This document shows positions 1-5,397 of a DNA stretch of 5,397 nt, one piece after another. Position numbers and translations under genes: made by a program. The notes under the pieces were generated by a model, which did not search any database, was not told the origin of the DNA, and saw only the letters and a program-made list of their open reading frames with translations. Source of the DNA: Treponema sp. (lineage in GTDB: Bacteria; Spirochaetota; Spirochaetia; Treponematales; Treponemataceae). The DNA lies in NCBI GenBank assembly GCA_024699205.1, contig JAILQA010000352.1, positions 1 through 5,397 on the forward strand, given 5' to 3'. Position 1 is the stretch's first letter. Every line of letters begins with the position of its first letter.

Positions 1-620
1 AGGAATTCAGGCGGGCAAGAGGAATCTATCTTACCAATGTTGTCTTCAATAATGCGGCAGAAACCATGTGGAGTTGTTCAGATATATCTCTTAAGGATGT
101 AAAAATCAAGGCCGGCGATTATTTTGCCATGAATTCAAGCAATTTTTATGCTGAAAACCTTGATTTGAATGGAAATTATTTTTTAGACGGCGGAAAAAAC
201 ATCGAAATCCACAATTCAAAGCTAATTTCAAAGGATGCCTTCTGGAATTGCGAAAATGTAACGGTTTACGATTCCTATATAAACGGTGAATATCTGGGCT
301 GGAATTCAAAAAATCTTAAATTTGTTAATTGTACAATCGAAAGCAACCAGGGTTTGTGTTATATAGATGGATTAACATTATTAAATTGTACACTAAATAA
401 TACAGATTTGGCCTTTGAATATGTTTCTAATATAAATGCTGAAATAAAAAACAAAATAATCAGCATAAAAAACCCATTTTCTGGTATAATAAAGGCAGAG
501 GAAATTGGAACATTGATTATGAATCCAAAAAGAGTTGATGTTTCAAAAACGGAAATTATCTGTGACAAAATCGGGGAAAAATATATAGAAGATCCAAATC
601 CAAATGAAAGAATATATTAA
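1..620 (+). CDS. DUF3737 family beta-helix-like protein, 3' part (5' end outside window)
   Basis: The reading frame is open from the left edge (first full codon at position 3) to a tandem TAA TAA at 618-623. The ATG at 66 is therefore an internal methionine and not the start. The visible 205 residues match my memory of the DUF3737 family: a short Glu-Thr-Met-Trp-Ser-Cys segment, GDYFAMNS, KDAFWNC, GEYLGWNSKN, QGLCYID and LAFEY, in the usual order. Full members run to about 280 residues, so roughly the first quarter is missing. The body consists of repeated units of about 20 residues with the pattern 'N-(I/V/L)-x-(I/V/F/L)-x-(N/D)-(S/C)', such as KNIEIHNSKL, ENVTVYDSYI and KNLKFVNCTI. This is the signature of a right-handed parallel beta-helix. 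No signal peptide can be judged because the N-terminus is absent. The biochemical function of the family is unknown to me. The family assignment is firm and the fold is inferred. Confidence 0.88.
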   Translation, partial: EFRRARGIYLTNVVFNNAAETMWSCSDISLKDVKIKAGDYFAMNSSNFYAENLDLNGNYFLDGGKNIEIHNSKLISKDAFWNCENVTVYDSYINGEYLGWNSKNLKFVNCTIESNQGLCYIDGLTLLNCTLNNTDLAFEYVSNINAEIKNKIISIKNPFSGIIKAEEIGTLIMNPKRVDVSKTEIICDKIGEKYIEDPNPNERIY

Positions 621-622
621 TA

Positions 623-657
623 AGCGTAGCAGGGGATTATTGAACTTTTGCTACGTT
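623..657 (+). other. Intergenic hairpin between DUF3737 gene and mscS
   Basis: CGTAGCA at 625-631 is perfectly complementary to TGCTACG at 649-655. An A-T pair and a G-T wobble extend the stem outwards to 623/657. Inside, GGGG (632-635) can pair with CTTT (645-648), mostly as G-U wobbles, leaving a 9-nt loop. The stem ends 5 nt before the Shine-Dalgarno of mscS, and only TTGCTTT follows it, so it is at best a weak terminator. It may instead separate or protect the downstream mRNA. The complementarity is seen directly; any role is inference. Confidence 0.45.
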
Positions 658-662
658 GCTTT

Positions 663-668
663 AAGGAG
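663..668 (+). promoter_or_regulatory. Shine-Dalgarno of mscS, deciding the start at 675
   Basis: AAGGAG lies 6 nt before the ATG at 675. The in-frame TTG at 648 would add nine residues, but it has no such site at the right distance and lies in the hairpin. The ATG is therefore preferred. Confidence 0.85.
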
Positions 669-674
669 CAGGAA

Positions 675-1562
675 ATGAATGAATCAGAAAATTTAACTAC
701 CAGTGTTGCTGAAGCCGCTTCAAATGCAGGTGCTTCCTTTGTTGAAAAAACTTCTTCCTTTATAGCCTGGCTAAAAAGCTTTGTTACCTGGGAAAATATT
801 TTTAAGTTAATCGGAATCATCTTAATTGTTTTTGTATTCTGGATTATCTACCGGCTGATTTTGCGGGCTATTAAAAAAGTGCCGGCAAAAAAACTATCAG
901 CCCAGAAATCTGATATTATACGGCGTTTTGTTAAATATGCCTTTTATGTGCTTGTCGTAATGTTTATTTTAAGCTGCTTTGGAATTAAACTCAGCGCAAT
1001 CTGGGGTGCTGCAGGAATTGCCGGAGTTGCAATTGGTTTTGCTGCCCAAACTTCCGTAAGTAACTTAATCAGCGGACTTTTTGTAATTACAGAGGGTTCA
1101 ATTAAAATAGGCGATATGATTATTGTAAACGGAATTACGGGCGTTGTTGATTCCATCAATCTGATTTCGGTTCATGTTCATACCTTAGACAACGAAATGG
1201 TCCGTATTCCAAACTCTACAATTATAAATACAGATTTAATCAACAGGTCTTATCATTCAAAGCGAAGACTTACCTTAAAAACTTCTATCAGTTACAAAAA
1301 TGATATGACCAAAGCTCTTGAAGCATTAAAAAAAGCCCCTGATTTATGTCCAACTGTCTTAAAAGACCCAGCTCCAGCAGTTTGGTTCGATGGTTTTGGT
1401 GCCAGTGGAATAGATATGACGGTTGCAGCCTGGTTTAAGTCAGAAGATTTCTTGCAGACAAAAAACGATTTGTACATTGCAATCAAAAAAGTATTCGATG
1501 AAGCTGGAATTGAAATACCGTATAATCAGCTGGATGTAAAGATTAAGGGAGAAAACGAATAA
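675..1562 (+). CDS. mscS: Small-conductance mechanosensitive channel, MscS family
   Basis: This is a 295-residue inner-membrane protein, close to the 286 residues of E. coli MscS. The family forms a heptameric channel that opens under membrane tension and releases solutes during hypo-osmotic shock. A polar N-terminal stretch of about 35 residues is followed by hydrophobic segments at about 41-65 (TM1) and 84-102 (TM2). The pore-lining TM3 at about 107-137 is rich in Gly and Ala (GAAGIAGVAIGFAAQ, then TSVSNLISG). Next come the beta domain (IKIGDMIIV, GVVDSINL, then VRIPNS at 176-181) and the alpha/beta C-terminal domain that forms the cytoplasmic cage. At the position of the E. coli TM3 hinge glycine (Gln-Gly-Ser) this protein has Gln-Thr-Ser (T126), as in many other MscS-like proteins; the second glycine is kept (G134). 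The next gene starts 16 nt downstream, so the two are probably co-transcribed. The family is certain; the exact subtype (MscS versus YnaI-like) is not. Confidence 0.95.
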   Translation: MNESENLTTSVAEAASNAGASFVEKTSSFIAWLKSFVTWENIFKLIGIILIVFVFWIIYRLILRAIKKVPAKKLSAQKSDIIRRFVKYAFYVLVVMFILSCFGIKLSAIWGAAGIAGVAIGFAAQTSVSNLISGLFVITEGSIKIGDMIIVNGITGVVDSINLISVHVHTLDNEMVRIPNSTIINTDLINRSYHSKRRLTLKTSISYKNDMTKALEALKKAPDLCPTVLKDPAPAVWFDGFGASGIDMTVAAWFKSEDFLQTKNDLYIAIKKVFDEAGIEIPYNQLDVKIKGENE

Positions 1563-1578
1563 AAAACGAGTAGGAAAA

Positions 1579-3315
1579 ATGGAAACAATAAAAGATTTAG
1601 GAACTTATACTTTTGCAGGACTTCTTGATAACTCTGTCCGAAAGTTTGGGGGGCGGCCGGCTCTAACTTTAATAGGAAAAACTCCTTATACTTATGCACA
1701 AATTGGTGAAAAAAGTGAAGCTATAGCAAAAATGCTGGCTGCACTTGGATTAAAAAGGGGTAGTAAGGTTGCAATTTATGGAACAGGACGCCCGGAATGG
1801 GGTATTGCCTATTTTGGAATTGTAAATTATGGAATGATAGCTGTTCCTTTACTGCCTGATTTTTCAAGTGAAGAGGTGAGTTCTGTTTTTGAACATTGCG
1901 GTGTAGATGCCGTTTTTGTAGAAACTAAACTTTACAACAAAATTGAAAATCTGGGTGACAAATTACCGCCGATAGTAATTAAGCTGGAAGATTATTCCAT
2001 CATAAAAGATACGAATACCCCAGATAACTGTCTAAAAAATATTACAAGTTATGAAGGCAATTCTCCAATTGAGAAGGTTTACGAAGAAGAGAACCTCGCT
2101 TCAATAATTTATACTTCAGGAACCACAGGCCGTTCAAAAGGGGTAGAACTTACCCACAAAAACCTTGTCTGGACTTGTATACAGTGCCAGAACACTCATC
2201 GTGTTCACAAACTAGACAGGACTCTTTCTTTTTTGCCGCTTTCACATGTTTATGAGTTTACAATCAGTTTTTCAATGCAATTATTGAACGGAGCCTGCGT
2301 TTATTACCTTGGAAAACCGCCTACGGTAAGCGCCTTGATGCCTGCATTCAAAATTGTAAAGCCTACAGTCGTACTTTCTGTTCCGCTTGTAATGGAAAAA
2401 ATCTACAAAAATAAGGTTTTGCCGACTTTTGAAAAGAACGGACTTACAAAGTTCTTGTATAAGGTTCCTGCTACAAGAAAACTTGTTTTTAAAATCGCAG
2501 GAAAAACACTTAAAAAGACTTTTGGCGGACATTTGATTTTCTTTGGTATCGGCGGCGCCATGATTAACCCTGAAGTTGAGCGTTTTATGAAAATTGCCAG
2601 ATTTCCATATGCTATCGGCTATGGACTTACAGAAACATCACCTTTGCTGGCTTCCAGCGGACCAAAAATCACTGTTCCTGGCACAATTGGCCTTGTAATG
2701 CCTGGCGTAGATTTAAAAATCAACAATTCGGATCCAAAAACTGGAATAGGTGAAATCGTTGTAAAAGGCGAGAATGTAATGCGTGGCTATCATAAAGATC
2801 CGGAACTTACAGCCTCTGTATTTACCACTTCCGAAGATTCAGCAGGTCCAGGTTATTTTAAAACTGGTGATTTAGGTCTTTTTGAAACTCATCACAGAAA
2901 ACCTTATTTACGCTTAAAAGGGCGCAATAAAAATATGATTCTTGGAGCAAACGGAGAAAATATTTATCCAGAAGATATTGAGTTTGTTCTTAATCAGCAT
3001 CCCCTTATAACAGAATCTTTAGTTGTTGAGGATGATGAAGGTTTGGTTGCTCTGGTTCAGCTTGATGAAGATAAACTTGAAAACGAAGCAGAAAAACGCA
3101 TTAAAAAATCTTTTCCAGCTGCTGTATTGGATGCTGTAGCTTATGAAAAAGAAGCTCTTATAAGTGAGATTCAGTTTTATGTAAACAAACGCGTAAATAA
3201 AAGTTCAAAAATTGGTAAAGTTAAAACTGTAATCCAGTTTGAAAAAACTGCAACTCAGAAAATCAAACGATATCTTTATGATTTACGGACTAAAAAAGGC
3301 GAAAAAAACAAATAA
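1579..3315 (+). CDS. AMP-dependent long-chain fatty acid-CoA ligase (ANL superfamily)
   Basis: The 578-residue protein is an adenylate-forming enzyme. It would activate a carboxylic acid, most likely a medium- or long-chain fatty acid, with ATP to an acyl-adenylate and then transfer the acyl group to CoA. Visible motifs, in order, are the phosphate-binding loop YTSGTTGRSKG (178-188), FLPLSHVYE (218-226), GYGLTET (347-353), YFKTGDLG with ribose-binding D431, and LKGRNKNMI with hinge-region R449. The C-terminal KTATQKIKR (556-564) has K561 as the likely adenylation lysine; Gln replaces the Gly of the common TGK motif. The length and SHVYE-type motif suit FadD/FAA-like ligases rather than acetyl-CoA synthetase (about 650 residues). 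No signal or membrane span is evident, so it probably acts on the cytoplasmic face of the membrane. The start is the ATG 16 nt after mscS, with a modest site (GAG at 1568, AGGA at 1572). The exact chain length of the substrate, and whether the acceptor is CoA or ACP, cannot be read from the sequence. Confidence 0.92.
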   Translation: METIKDLGTYTFAGLLDNSVRKFGGRPALTLIGKTPYTYAQIGEKSEAIAKMLAALGLKRGSKVAIYGTGRPEWGIAYFGIVNYGMIAVPLLPDFSSEEVSSVFEHCGVDAVFVETKLYNKIENLGDKLPPIVIKLEDYSIIKDTNTPDNCLKNITSYEGNSPIEKVYEEENLASIIYTSGTTGRSKGVELTHKNLVWTCIQCQNTHRVHKLDRTLSFLPLSHVYEFTISFSMQLLNGACVYYLGKPPTVSALMPAFKIVKPTVVLSVPLVMEKIYKNKVLPTFEKNGLTKFLYKVPATRKLVFKIAGKTLKKTFGGHLIFFGIGGAMINPEVERFMKIARFPYAIGYGLTETSPLLASSGPKITVPGTIGLVMPGVDLKINNSDPKTGIGEIVVKGENVMRGYHKDPELTASVFTTSEDSAGPGYFKTGDLGLFETHHRKPYLRLKGRNKNMILGANGENIYPEDIEFVLNQHPLITESLVVEDDEGLVALVQLDEDKLENEAEKRIKKSFPAAVLDAVAYEKEALISEIQFYVNKRVNKSSKIGKVKTVIQFEKTATQKIKRYLYDLRTKKGEKNK

Positions 3316-3318
3316 CGC

Positions 3319-3338
3319 CGTACTTTCTATAATGTACG
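3319..3338 (+). terminator. Possible weak stem-loop after the acyl-CoA ligase gene
   Basis: CGTAC at 3319-3323 pairs with GTACG at 3334-3338. After one T-T mismatch, TT pairs with AA, leaving a 4-nt loop. It sits 4 nt after the stop codon, where a terminator is expected. However, the stem is short and the following TTCTGTCTACC is not a U-tract, so termination here is doubtful. The loop region happens to include a perfect TATAAT (3328-3333) without a matching -35. Confidence 0.25.
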
Positions 3339-3341
3339 TTC

Positions 3342-3402
3342 TGTCTACCTTTATATTCCTATTTAAATTACTTGTAAAATTTAATAGAATATAAAGTATA
3401 CA
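3342..3402. repeat. 61-nt imperfect inverted repeat upstream of thyX
   Basis: The left arm (3342-3369) and the right arm (3378-3402) are inverse complements over 24 paired positions. There is one mismatch (3345/3399) and three single-base bulges in the left arm (3348, 3359, 3364). The core is a perfect 10-bp match, CTTTATATTC at 3349-3358 with GAATATAAAG at 3387-3396, and the 8-nt centre is ACTTGTAA. The outer ends read TGT...ACA. The stem is almost all A-T and has no T-run after it, so it does not look like a factor-independent terminator. It could be a two-half-site operator, an RNA hairpin in read-through transcripts, or a remnant of a small mobile repeat. The pairing is seen directly; the role is inferred. 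Confidence 0.75.
3362..3390 (+). promoter_or_regulatory. Candidate promoter for thyX
   Basis: TTTAAA (3362-3367) and TAGAAT (3385-3390) are separated by 17 bp and match the housekeeping -35 and -10 consensus at 4 and 5 of 6 positions. Transcription would begin near 3397, giving a leader of about 45 nt. A second pairing, TTGTAA (3372-3377) with GTATAC (3396-3401) at an 18-bp spacing, is also possible. The region is AT-rich, so chance matches are common. Both options lie inside the inverted repeat. Confidence 0.35.
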
Positions 3403-3427
3403 AACAGATTTTATACATAGAATTGTT

Positions 3428-3434
3428 AGGGAGG
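3428..3434 (+). promoter_or_regulatory. Strong Shine-Dalgarno of thyX
   Basis: AGGGAGG lies 7 nt before the ATG at 3442. It is the best ribosome-binding site in the window and fixes the start codon. Confidence 0.85.
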
Positions 3435-3441
3435 CTCCAAG

Positions 3442-4158
3442 ATGATTACGATTTTACCTCAGACAGATAAAGAACCTTTAAATACAATCGGATATTGTGC
3501 AGGCGTATGCTGGAATAGTCCTGTAGATGATAAAGAAAAAAACATTAAACGCGCTAAATCCTGTATTTTGAGCGGTCACACAAGAACAGCAGAATATCCT
3601 GAAGTTTATTGCATTGTCGAAGGTTATTCTGCCCGTTGTATTCGGGAATTGTATACTCATATCATCGGAACTACCCGTCTTCAAAGTTCTACCCGTTATG
3701 TAGATGCAAAAAATATGGATGTTGAGCAGGATTTTTATTATCCTTTTGCGTCAAATCCCGAGGCATCAGAAGTTTACAAAGAAGGGCTTACAAATATCAT
3801 GCAAACTTATGAAAAACTGGAAGAATTAGGTTATCCAAAAGAAGATGCAGCCAATATTCTTCCACTTGGAATGAATACAAAAATTGTCTGGAAAATCAAT
3901 CTTCGTGCCCTCATGCATTTTATGAACATGAGACTTTGTTCCCGTGCTTACAAGGAAATCCGCCAGCTTTCAAATGAATTAAAGGCAGAATTACGAAAGC
4001 TTTCTACCGAATGGGAATGGATTTGCGACAATCTTCTTGTGCCAAAATGTGAAGCAATGGGCTATTGTGATGAAGCAAAATCCTGCGGACGAAAAATTAC
4101 AAAAGAAGAGATGTTAAAAGCCGTAGAAGAATGGAAAAAGAATCACAAGGATTCATAA
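3442..4158 (+). CDS. thyX: Divergent FAD-dependent thymidylate synthase (ThyX family)
   Basis: The 238-residue protein aligns along its length with ThyX, the flavin enzyme that methylates dUMP to dTMP using methylene-tetrahydrofolate and NADPH. Shared features are SGHTRTAEY (44-52, for the family's GHxxxxEH), RELYTH ahead of the signature, STRY (83-86), ILPLGMNTKIVWKINLRALMHFMNMR (139-164 region) and AYKEIR (169-174). R164 corresponds to the conserved dUMP-contacting arginine. The differences are marked. The RHR of the RHRx7S signature is T72-H73-I74, and one extra residue precedes STRY. The second His of GHxxxxEH is Tyr, and the Arg before the conserved LP is Ala or Asn. The C-terminal tail holds four cysteines (C195, C203, C209, C215; PKCEAMGYCDE, then KSCGRK), a possible metal site. 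I believe such THI/Cys-tail forms recur in anaerobes, so this is likely a subgroup rather than a dead copy; activity is not proven. The gene stands alone with its own leader and ends in tandem TAA codons. Confidence 0.88.
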   Translation: MITILPQTDKEPLNTIGYCAGVCWNSPVDDKEKNIKRAKSCILSGHTRTAEYPEVYCIVEGYSARCIRELYTHIIGTTRLQSSTRYVDAKNMDVEQDFYYPFASNPEASEVYKEGLTNIMQTYEKLEELGYPKEDAANILPLGMNTKIVWKINLRALMHFMNMRLCSRAYKEIRQLSNELKAELRKLSTEWEWICDNLLVPKCEAMGYCDEAKSCGRKITKEEMLKAVEEWKKNHKDS

Positions 4159-4182
4159 TAAGCGGCTTATGACCATTTTGAC

Positions 4183-5325
4183 CTAAAACATTTCTTTAAA
4201 TCGAGCCATTGCTTCTTCAAGTGTTTTCCTCGAGCAGGCAAGATTAATCCTTACAAAGTTTTCTCCGCTTTTCCCGTATTCTGCTCCACCGTTTATAAAA
4301 AGTCCTGTTTTTCTCCGTAATTCTTCGGCAAAAGCATCACCATTTTGGAAAACTTTCACCCACAAAAGATAAGTCGCCCTTCCCTTTACAACTTTTACCT
4401 TATTACCAGGGATTTCCGCAAGAACTTTTTCAGCATATTTTCTGTTTTCAAAAAGATAATCATTTAATTGATTAAGCCATTCTTCACCTTGGCCAAAAGC
4501 AGCAATCGTTGCATCAACCGCAAAGGCATTCGGTTCAGCAATTTCATCGGTATTCAAAGCTCGCCAGACTTTATGTCGCAAGTAAGGATTCGGAACTACT
4601 ACCGCTGCAGAATTAATTCCGGCAATATTAAAACATTTTGTTGGTGCGATGCAGCTTACACTTATCTGCGCACAAGTTTCAGAAACGCTTGCAAAGGGCG
4701 TATAGTTAAAACCAGGTTCTGTTATATCACAATGAATTTCATCACTAATAACAGAAACTCCATATTTTTTGCACAAGTCCCCTATCCTCGCAAGTTCTTC
4801 CTTTTTCCAAATATTTCCCGTCGGATTCTGTGGATTGCACAAAATCATCAAGGAAACCTGCGGATCAGATAAATCTCTTTCAAGTCTGTCAAAATTGATT
4901 TTATAATTCTCTCCATCAAAATCAAGCGGACTTTCAAGAACAAAGCGGCCGTTATTTAAGATTGAATTAAAGAAAATATTGTAGCAAGGCGTTTGAATCA
5001 GAACTTTTTCTGCCGGTGTGGTAAGTTTGCGTACAAGGCTCGAAATTGCCGGTACAACTCCAGTGCAAAAAATTAAAGAATCCCTGTCTATCGTAAAATT
5101 ATGACGTTTTTTCCACCAGGAAACGTAACTATTAGCCCATTCTGAAGGAATAATTGAATAGCCGAAAACTCCATGCTCTACCCTCTTTTTAAGTGCTTCT
5201 TTTATGCAGGGAGCCGTTTCAAAATCCATATCGGCGACCCAGAGAGGCAGTTCACCAGCTTTGATATCCCACTTTAATGAACCCGTATTTTTTCGGTCAA
5301 TTATTCTATCAAAATCAAACTTCAT
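4183..5325 (-). CDS. MalY/PatB-type PLP-dependent C-S lyase (cystathionine beta-lyase / cystalysin-like)
   Basis: The 380-residue cytoplasmic enzyme belongs to the fold-type I aminotransferase superfamily, MalY/PatB branch. Members cleave cystathionine or cysteine to pyruvate, ammonia and a thiol or H2S; Treponema denticola cystalysin is one, and E. coli MalY also modulates MalT. The N-terminus (DFDRIIDRKNTGSLKWD, 4-20; LPLWVADMDF, 26-35; FGYS, 54-57) is typical and supports the chosen start. Cofactor contacts are Y115 (TPCYNIFF), N167 (NPQNPTG), D195 (SDEIH) and the Schiff-base lysine K230. R359 (VRINLA) would bind the substrate carboxylate. Around the lysine the sequence is APTKCFNIAG, where homologues usually have Ser-Lys-x-Phe-Asn. 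The gene converges on thyX with a 24-nt gap. No Shine-Dalgarno precedes the ATG; the 12 bases upstream are only A and T. The gene may be translationally coupled to the frame ending at 5338. Lyase versus true aminotransferase activity cannot be decided from sequence. Confidence 0.92.
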   Translation of the reverse strand: MKFDFDRIIDRKNTGSLKWDIKAGELPLWVADMDFETAPCIKEALKKRVEHGVFGYSIIPSEWANSYVSWWKKRHNFTIDRDSLIFCTGVVPAISSLVRKLTTPAEKVLIQTPCYNIFFNSILNNGRFVLESPLDFDGENYKINFDRLERDLSDPQVSLMILCNPQNPTGNIWKKEELARIGDLCKKYGVSVISDEIHCDITEPGFNYTPFASVSETCAQISVSCIAPTKCFNIAGINSAAVVVPNPYLRHKVWRALNTDEIAEPNAFAVDATIAAFGQGEEWLNQLNDYLFENRKYAEKVLAEIPGNKVKVVKGRATYLLWVKVFQNGDAFAEELRRKTGLFINGGAEYGKSGENFVRINLACSRKTLEEAMARFKEMF

Positions 5326-5337
5326 AAATTATTAATA

Positions 5338-5397
5338 TTAAATGCAATAGTCAAAACCGTTAAATTCGCGGTTCTTTTCTACAAGCTTGCTCAAACT
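5338..5397 (-). CDS. Possible C-terminal end of an upstream gene (cut by window edge)
   Basis: Reading leftwards from the right edge, one frame is open for 19 codons and ends with TAA at 5340-5338. It gives SLSKLVEKNREFNGFDYCI. The amino-acid mix and codons (GAA, AAG, AAC, TTT) look like neighbouring genes, and the stop lies 12 nt before the start of the C-S lyase gene, a normal operon spacing. This would explain why no clear promoter or leader is seen for that gene. I do not recognise the family. With only 19 codons, chance openness in this AT-rich DNA is quite possible. Confidence 0.4.
   Translation of the reverse strand, partial: SLSKLVEKNREFNGFDYCI

Noticed and set aside
648..674. TTG start that would lengthen MscS by nine residues
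   Set aside because: It has no ribosome site at the right distance and lies in the hairpin; the ATG at 675 has AAGGAG 6 nt upstream.
2281..2532. 83-codon open frame antisense to the ligase gene
   Set aside because: Shadow of a strongly coding + strand frame, with no domain or ribosome site.
3328..3333. Perfect TATAAT after the ligase gene
   Set aside because: The position 17 bp upstream reads AAAACA, which is no -35, and there is no extended TGn motif. It also lies in a small stem-loop.
4153..4172. TCATAA/TTATGA inverted repeat in the convergent gap between thyX and the lyase gene
   Set aside because: The 6-bp stem is all but GC-free, overlaps the thyX stop and has no T-run on either strand. 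It is too weak to call a bidirectional terminator.
4468..4872. 134-codon open frame on the + strand inside the C-S lyase gene
   Set aside because: It lies fully antisense to a well-supported gene with intact motifs. Its product is low in recognisable domains and has no ribosome site, so it is a shadow frame.
5349..5354. TTGACT on the - strand as a -35 for the C-S lyase gene
   Set aside because: The best -10 (AATAAT, 5333-5328) is at a 15-bp spacing and ends 2 nt before the ATG. Transcription would then begin inside the coding region.
5353..5375. AACCG/CGGTT stem near the right edge, with TTTT after it on the - strand
   Set aside because: The 5-bp core and very short T-run probably lie inside the coding tail ending at 5338; not convincing as a terminator or operator.

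Overview
The window is an AT-rich, gene-dense bacterial segment. It holds four complete protein genes, one gene cut by the left edge and probably one cut by the right edge. No rRNA, tRNA, CRISPR array, insertion sequence or phage gene is visible. The content (a DUF3737 beta-helix protein, an MscS channel, a fatty-acid-type acyl-CoA ligase, a divergent ThyX, and a MalY/cystalysin-type lyase) fits a host-associated anaerobe. A Treponema-like spirochaete or a Firmicute is my best guess, but this is inference from family flavour and base composition, and I cannot fix the phylum from the sequence.

Layout. On the + strand, positions 1-620 carry the 3' part of a DUF3737 gene. A 54-nt gap with a hairpin follows, then mscS (675-1562). 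After 16 nt comes an AMP-dependent acyl-CoA synthetase (1579-3315). These last two are very likely one transcript, and DUF3737 may be part of it. A 126-nt gap (3316-3441) is the most structured non-coding stretch: it holds a 61-nt imperfect palindrome covering a candidate promoter. It is followed by a strong Shine-Dalgarno sequence and a thyX-family gene (3442-4158). On the - strand, a MalY/PatB-type PLP lyase gene (4183-5325) converges on thyX with a 24-nt gap and no convincing terminator. Its start codon has no Shine-Dalgarno sequence. An open frame ending 12 nt upstream of it (5397-5338) looks like the tail of another gene in the same operon.

How the genes relate. MscS and the acyl-CoA ligase both concern the membrane (turgor release and activation of fatty acids), but their pairing is probably not a dedicated system. 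ThyX makes dTMP. The MalY-type enzyme breaks C-S bonds of cystathionine or cysteine.

I found no clearly novel multi-gene system. The two observations most worth following are the palindrome in front of thyX and the ThyX protein itself. In ThyX the signature RHR is replaced by Thr-His-Ile, other substrate-contact positions are altered, and the C-terminus carries four spaced cysteines.
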